Below, one piece after another: positions 56,698 to 64,000 of a DNA stretch of 64,000 bases. How positions within the stretch are numbered: the stretch's first letter is position 1; the number at the start of each line of letters is the position of its first letter. This stretch comes from Symsagittifera roscoffensis (lineage: Eukaryota > Xenacoelomorpha > Acoela > Convolutidae), in contig NC_087062.1 of NCBI RefSeq assembly GCF_963678635.1, positions 65,532,647-65,596,646 on the forward strand. Direction: 5' to 3'. The notes beneath the pieces are model-generated. The model saw nothing but the letters and a program-made list of their open reading frames with translations, searched no databases and was not told the DNA's origin. The translations under genes were made by a program, and so were the position numbers.

Positions 56698-59600
56698 ATT
56701 TTTTAGCGTAATCTTACACTAACTTACCTAGTGCTACCTTAAGAGACACGAGTTTATCTAGTGCCTTCTTAATCGAGCTTACTTAGTGCTATTTTACATG
56801 AGCTTATCTAAGGCTATCCTGCACGAGCTTACCTGGTGCAATCCTACACGAGCTTACCTGGTGCTCGCTTACATGAGCTTAATTGTGCTAACCTACTTTA
56901 GCTTACCTACTGCAATCTTACAGGAGCTTAGCTAGTGGTATCTTAAAAGGCTTAACTATATGTACTTACTTAGTGCTATCGTACACGAGCTTAGCTAGTG
57001 CAATCTTACACGAACTTACCAAATGCAATCTTACACGAGCATACTTAGTGCAACCTTAGATGAGCTTACTTAGTACTATCTTAAGAACGCTTACCTAGTG
57101 CTATTTTACAAGAGCATAATTTTGCGGGCCTACAGGAGATTGCTCGAGCACGGTATACACTCATCTTGAGCACAGTCGTAACACACCTCGAGTACGGTCG
57201 AATAACTTGTCGCAAATATAGTATTTCATAAAGTTTTCTAGCGCCACCCTACACGAGCTTACCCAGTGCTATCTTAAAAGAATCGAGCTTATCTAGTTCG
57301 CTCTTACTCAATCATACTTAGTGCTCTTTTACATAAGCTTACCTAGTGCATTCTGACATGAGTTCAATTGTGGTGGCCTTCATGAGCTTACAAAATGTAA
57401 TCTTACACGAGCCCAGCTAATGTTGTATTACCTGAGCTTACCTAGTGCTACCTTAAAAGACACGAGTTTATCCAGTGCGTTCTTTATCGAGCTTACTTAG
57501 TGCTAAATTACATGAGCTTATCTAAGGCTATCCTGCACGAACTTAACTGGTGCAATCCTACACGAGCTTACCTGGTGCTAGCTTACATGAGCTTAATTGT
57601 ACTAACCTACTTAAACTTACCTACTGCAATCTTACAGGAGCTTAGCTAGTGGTATCTTAAAAAAACTTAACTATAGTTATAATTTATGTGCTTACTTAGT
57701 GCTATCGTACACAAGCTCACCTAGTGCAATCTTACACGAACTTATTAAATGCAATCTTACACACGCATACTTAGTGCAATCTTACATGAGCTTATCTAGT
57801 GCTATCTTAAAAGCGCTTCCCTAGTGCTATTTTACAAGAGCATAATTTTGCGGACCTGCCGGAGATTACTCGAGCACGGTATACACTCACCTCGAGCACG
57901 GTCGTAATACACCTCTAGCACGGTCGAATAAATTGTCGCAAGCATGGTATTTTATAAATTGTTCTGGCGCAATCCTACATGAGCTTACCTAGTGCTACCT
58001 TAAAAGAAACGAGCTTATCTATTCGTTCTTACTCGGTCATACTTAGTGCTATTTTACATACGCTTGCCTAGTGCATTCTGACATGAGCTCAATTGTGCTG
58101 GCCTTCTTGAGCTTACAAACTGTAATCCTATACGAGCCCAGCTAATGTTGTATTACCTGAGCTTACCTAGTGTTACCTTAAAAGACACGAGTTTATCTAG
58201 TGCCTTCTTTCTCGAGCTTACTTAGTGCTATGTTACATAAGCTTATCTAAGGCTATCCTGCACGAGCTTACCTGGTGCAAACCTACACGAGCCTACCTGG
58301 TGCCGGCTTACATGAGCTTAATTGTACTAACCTACTTAAACTTACCTACTGCAATCTTACAGGAGCTTAGCTAGTGGTATCTGCAAAAGGCTTAACTATA
58401 GCTATAACTTTTGTGCTTACTTAGTGCCATCGTACACGAGCTTACCTATTGCATTCTGGCATGAGCTTAATTGTGCTGGCCTTCATGAGCTTACAAACTG
58501 TAATCTTACGCGAGCCTAGCTAATGTTGTATTTTCTGAGCTAACCTAGTGCTACCCTAAAAGGCACTAGTTTATCTAGTGCGTTCTCAATCGAGCTTACT
58601 TAGTGCAATTTTACATAGGCTTACCTAAAGCTATACTACACAAGCTTACCTAGTGCAATCTTACAAGAGCTTAGCTGAGGCTATGAGCTAACCAAATGCA
58701 ATCTTACATGGGCATACTTAGTGCAATCTTACACGAGCGCATCTAGTGCTATCTTAAAAGAACTTACCTAGTGCTACATTATAAACAAGTGGTTACCTAG
58801 CGCTCTGCTAACCGAGCTCACCTAGTGCTTTCATAAAAAAGCTTACCAAATGCTATCTCACATGAGCTTAAATGTGCTGGCCTTCATGAGCTAATATGAA
58901 GTTATCTTACATGAGCTTACCTATTGCTATATTACATGAGCTTACCTAGTGCAATTTTACACGAGTTTAACTAGTGCATTTTACTTGAGCTTAGCTTTTC
59001 ATCCTTAAAGAGCTTAGCTAGTGCTTTATACATCAGCTCACCTAGTGTTTTCTTTCACCAGCTTAACTAGTGCTATCTTAAAAAGTTTAACTAGTGTTAT
59101 TTTACAAGAGCTTTTATTTGCTAGCCTTGAAATTACTCAGTGCTACCATACACGAGCTTACCTAGTGCTATATAACATGAGCATAACTAGTGTTATAATA
59201 CATAATCTTACCTGGTGCATGAGCTTAATTGTGCTGGACTTCATGAGCTTACAAACTGTATTTTTTCGCGAGCCTAGCTAATGTTGTATCTTCTGAGCTA
59301 ACCTAGTGCTACCCTAAAAGGCACGAGTGTATCTACTGCGTTCTCAATCGAGCTTACTTAGTGCTATTTTACAAAAGCTTACCTAAAGCTATACTACACA
59401 AGCTTACCTGGTGCAATCTTACAACAGCTTAGCTGAGGCTATGAGCTAACCAAATGCAATCTTACATGGGCATACTTAGAGCAATCTTACACGGCGCATC
59501 TGGTGCTATCTTAAAAGAAATTACCTAGTGGAACATTATAAACAAGTGGTTACCTAGCGCTATCCTAACCGAGCTTACCTAGTGCTATCATAAAAAAGCT

Positions 59601-62600
59601 TACCAAGTGCTATCTCACATGAACTTAAATGTGCTAGCCTTCATGAGCTTAATTGTACTAACCTACTTAAATTTACCTACTGCAATCTTACAGGAGCTTA
59701 GCTAGTGGTATCTGCTAAAGGCTTTACTATAGCTATAACTTTTGTGCTTACTTAGTGCCATCGTACACGAGCTTACCTATTGCATTCTGGGATGATTTTA
59801 ATTGTGCTGGCCTTCATGAGCTTACAAACTGTAATCTTGCGCGAGCCTAGCTAATGTTGTATTTTCTGAGCTAACCTAGTGCTACACTAAAAGGCACGAA
59901 TTTATCTACTGCGTTCTCAATCGAGCTTACTTAGTGGGATTTTACATAGGCTTACCTAAAGCTATACTACACAAGCTTACCTAGTGCAATCTTACAAGAA
60001 CTTAGCTGAGGCTATGAGCTAACCAAATGCAATCTTACAGGGCATACTTAGTGCAATCTTACACGAGCGCATCTAGTGCTATCTTAGAAGAACTTACCTA
60101 GTGCTACATTATAAACAATTGGTGCTACATTATAAACTTACCTAGTGCTACATTATAAACTAGCGCTCTTCTAATCGAGCTCACCTAGTGCTATCATAAG
60201 AAAGCTTACCAAATGCTATCTCACATGAGCTTAAATGTGCTGGCCTTCATGAACTAATATGAAGTTCTCTTACATGAGCTTACCTATTGCTATATTACAT
60301 GAGCTTACCTAGTGCAATTTTACACGAGCTTAACTAATGCATTTTACTTGAGCTTAGCTTTTCATCCTTAAAGAGCTTAGCTAGTGCTTTTTACAACAGC
60401 TCACCTAGTGTTTTTTTTCACCAGCTTAACTAGTGCTATCTTAAAAGAGCTTAACTAGTGCTATTTTACAAGAGCTTTTTTTGCTAGCCTGTCTGAGATT
60501 ACTCAGTGCTACCATACACGAGCTTACCTAGTGCTATATAACATGAGCATAACTAGTGTTATAATACATAAGCTTACCTAGTGCATGAGCTTAATTGTGC
60601 TGGACTTCATGAGCTTACAAACTGTAATCTTACGCGAGCCTAGCTAATGCTGTATTTTCTGAGCTAACCTAGTGCTACCCTAAAAGGCACTAGTTTATCT
60701 AGTGCGTTCTCAATCGAGCTTAATTAGTGCAATTTTACATAGGCTTACCTAAAGCTATACTACACAAGCTTACCTAGTGCAATCTTACAAGAGCTTAGCT
60801 GAGGCTATGAGCTAACCAAATGCAATCTTACATGGGCATACTTAGTGCAATCTTACACGAGCGCATCTAGTGCTATCTTAAAAGAACTTACCTAGTGCTA
60901 CATTATAAACAAGTGGTTACCTAGCGCTCTCCTAACCGAGCTCACCTAGTGCTATCATAAAAAAGCTTACCAAATGCTATCTCACATGAGCTTAAATGTG
61001 CTGGCCTTCATGAGCTAATATGAAGTTCTCTTACATGAGCTTACCTATTGCTATAGTACATGAGCTTACCTTGTGCAATTTTACACGAGTTTAACTAGTG
61101 CATTTTACTTGAGCTTAGCTTTTCATCCTTAAAGAGCTTAGCTAGTGCTTTATACATCAGCTCACCTAGTGTTTTCTTTCACCAGCTTAACTAGTGCTAT
61201 CTTAAAATGTTTAACTAGTGTTATTTTACAAGAGCTTTTATTTGCTAGCCTTGAAATTACTCAGTGCTACCATACACGAGCTTACCTAGTGCTATATAAC
61301 ATGAGCATAACTAGTGTTATAATACATAATCTTACCTGGTGCATGAGCTTAATAGTGCTGGACTTCATGAGCTTACAAACTGTAATCTTTCGCGAGCCTA
61401 GCTAATGTTGTATCTTCTGAGCTAACCTAGTGCTACGCTAAAAGGCACGAGTTTATCTACTGCGTTCTCAATCGAGCTTACTTAGTGCTATTTTACAAAA
61501 GCTTACCTAAAGCTATACTACACAAGCTTACCTGGTGCAATCTTACAACAGCTTAGCTGAGGCTATGAGCTAACCAAATGCAATGTTACATGGGCGCATC
61601 TAGTGCTATCTTAGAAGAACTTACCTAGTGCTACATTATAAACAATTGGTGCTACAGTATAAACTTACCTAGTGCTACATTATAAACTAGCGCTCTTCTA
61701 ATCGAGCTCACCTAGTGCTATCATAAAAAAGCTTACCAAATGCTATCTCACATGAGCTTAAATGTGCTGGCCTTCATGAACTAATATGAAGTTCTCTTAC
61801 ATGAGCTTACCTATTGCTATATTACATGAGCTTACCTAGTGCAATTTTACACGAGCTTAACTAATGCATTTTACTTGAGCTTAGCTTTTCATCCTTAAAG
61901 AGCTTAGCTAGTGCTTTTTACATCAGCTCACCTAGTGTTTTCTTTCACCAGCTTGACTAGTGCTATCTTAAAAGAGCTTAATTAGTGCTATTTCACGAGA
62001 GCTTTTTTTGCTAGCCTGCCTGAGATTACTCAGTGCTACCATACACGAGCTTACCTAGTGCTATATAACATGAGCATAACTAGTGTTATAATACATAAGC
62101 TTACCTAGTGCATGAGCTTAATTGTGCTGGACTTCATGAGCTTACAAACTGTAATCTTACGCGAGCCTAGCTAATGTTGTATTTTCTGAGCTAACCTAGT
62201 GCTACCCTAAAAGGCACTAGTTTATCTAGTGCGTTCTCAATCGAGCTTACTTAGTGCAATTTTACATAGGCTTACCTAAAGCTATACTACACAAGCTTAC
62301 CTAGTGCAATCTTACAAGAGCTTAGCTGAGGCTATGAGCTAACCAAATGCAATCTTACATGGGCATACTTAGTGCAATCTTACACGAGCGCATCTAGTGC
62401 TATCTTAAAAGAACTTACCTAGTGCTACATTATAAACAAGTGGTTACCTAGCGCTCTCCTAACCGAGCTCACCTAGTGCTATCATAAAAAAGCTTACCAA
62501 ATGCTATGTCACATGAGCTTAAATGTGCTGGCCTTCATGAGCTAATATGAAGTTCTCTTACATGAGCTTACCTATTGCTATATTACATGAGCTTACCTAG

Positions 62601-64000
62601 TGCAATTTTACACGAGTTTAACTAGTGCATTTTACTTGAGCTTAGCTTTTCATCCTTAAAGAGCTTAGCTAGTGCTTTATACATCAGCTCACCTAGTGTT
62701 TTCTTTCACCAGCTTAAATAGTGCTATCTTAAAATGTTTAACTAGTGTTATTTTACAAGAGCTTTTATTTGCTAGCCTTGAAATTACTCAGTGCTACCAT
62801 ACACGAGCTTACCTAGTGCTATATAACATGAGCATAACTAGTGTTATAATACATAAGCTTACCTAGTGCATGAGCTTAATTGTGCTGGACTTCATGAGCT
62901 TACAAACTGTAATCTTACGCGAGCCTAGCTAATGTTGTATTTTCTGAGCTAACCTAGTGCTACCCTAAAAGGCACTAGTTTATCTAGTGCGTTCTCAATC
63001 GAGCTTACTTAGTGCAATTTTACATAGGCTTACCTAAAGCTATACTACACAAGCTTACCTAGTGCAATCTTACAAGAGCTTAGCTGAGGCTATGAGCTAA
63101 CCAAATGCAATCTTACATGGGCATACTTAGTGCAATCTTACACGAGCGCATCTAGTGCTATCTTAAAAGAACTTACCTAGTGCTACATTATAAACAAGTG
63201 GTTACCTAGCGCTCTCCTAACCGAGCTCACCTAGTGCTATCATAAAAAAGCTTACCAAATGCTATGTCACATGAGCTTAAATATGCTGGCCTTCATGAGC
63301 TAATATGAAGTTCTCTTACATGAGCTTACCTATTGCTATATTACATGAGCTTACCTAGTGCAATTTTACACGAGTTTAACTAGTGCATTTTACTTGAGCT
63401 TAGCTTTTCATCCTTAAAGAGCTTAGCTAGTGCTTTATACATCAGCTCACCTAGTGTTTTCTTTCACCAGCTTAACTAGTGCTATCTTAAAAAGTTTAAC
63501 TAGTGTTATTTTACAAGAGCTTTTATTTGCTAGCCTTGAAATTACTCAGTGCTACCATACACGAGCTTACCTAGTGCTATATAACATGAGCATAACTAGT
63601 GTTATAATACATAATCTTACCTGGTGCATGAGCTTAATTGTGCTGGACTTCATGAGCTTACAAACTGTAATCTTTCGCGAGCCTAGCTAATGTTGTATCT
63701 TCTGAGCTAACCTAGTGCTACCCTAAAAGGCACGAGTTTATCTACTGCGTTCTCAATCGAGCTTACTTAGTGCTATTTTACAAAAGCTTACCTAAAGCTA
63801 TACTACACAAGCTTACCTGGTGCAATCTTACAACAGCTTAGCTGAGGCTATGAGCTAACCAAATGCAATGTTACATGGGCGCATCTAGTGCTATCTTAGA
63901 AGAACTTACCTAGTGCTACATTATAAACAATTGGTGCTACATTATAAACTTACCTAGTGCTACATTATAAACTAGCGCTCTTCTAATCGAGCTCACCTTG
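56698..64000 (+). repeat. ~25-bp minisatellite array with higher-order structure
   Basis: The basic unit is GAGCTTACCTAGTGCTATCTTACAC with variants at most positions, tandem for over 7.3 kb and continuing past the window end. Higher-order units: landmark GCTAGTGGTA at 56931, 57645 and 58370 (714- and 725-bp steps), again at 59701; landmark TAGTGCTTT(A/T)TACA at about 59023, 60386, 61147, 61913, 62674 and 63432 (steps of 761, 766, 761 and 758 after a first step of 1,363). The 86-codon frames repeated at 59021, 61145 and 63430 are by-products of the repeat. Confidence 0.93.

Noticed and set aside
59021-63690. Repeated 86-codon ORFs as a gene family
   Set aside because: They recur only because the underlying minisatellite higher-order unit repeats.
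37603-64000. CRISPR-like arrays
   Set aside because: Repeats are contiguous tandem satellites without unique spacers, in animal DNA.
1-64000. tRNA and rRNA genes
   Set aside because: I looked for T-arm motifs of the GGTTCGAATCC kind and rRNA-like blocks; the only near hits (for example at 8170 and 12196) lie inside the gypsy element.
56698-64000. Telomere-type repeat
   Set aside because: The unit is ~25 bp and unrelated to TTAGGG-like motifs.

Overview
The window is nuclear DNA of an animal, almost certainly an invertebrate. The evidence is an AT-rich, gene-poor sequence, one intronless rhodopsin-family GPCR, Ty3/gypsy LTR retrotransposons, a LINE-type reverse transcriptase relic, hAT-type MITEs and two long satellite arrays. 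Nothing bacterial (operons, ribosome binding sites, CRISPR) is present. The sequence does not let me name the phylum.

Layout. Positions 1-4262 hold decayed, formerly coding DNA of unknown identity, most of it in two tandem copies of a 1.76 kb unit. Positions 5376-12514 are a nearly complete minus-strand gypsy element. It has a 5-bp target duplication, paired ~300-bp LTRs that differ at five bases plus one 5-bp indel, and a primer binding site complementary to tRNA-Ser. Its gag and pol are broken by frameshifts and stops, while a third ORF of 459 codons after the integrase is intact. The only convincing host gene is the GPCR at 14471-15532. After it come a LINE relic (20440-21550), a 508-bp tandem duplication (22029-23045) and a second, older and truncated member of the same gypsy family (24702-29522, minus strand). 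Positions 29523-37602 are mostly featureless.

Positions 37603-44463 are a satellite of about 31 monomers of ~222 bp (74 codons). Positions 44464-56554 are a nest of small non-autonomous elements. One is a hAT-type MITE with an exact 8-bp target duplication. Another is a ~500-bp family with short inverted ends and terminal hairpins, found head-to-tail and as an inverted pair, which resembles Helentron-type elements. From 56555 to the window end lies a ~25-bp minisatellite organised in higher-order repeats of ~720 and ~760 bp.

How the parts relate. The two gypsy elements share an unusual layout: gag starts on an ATG that straddles the LTR/PBS boundary, a zinc knuckle has unusual spacing, a long charged linker separates RNase H from integrase, and a non-envelope third ORF follows the integrase. 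Comparing them shows which breaks are private to each copy. The satellites and element density suggest a heterochromatic or otherwise recombination-poor setting around one GPCR gene.
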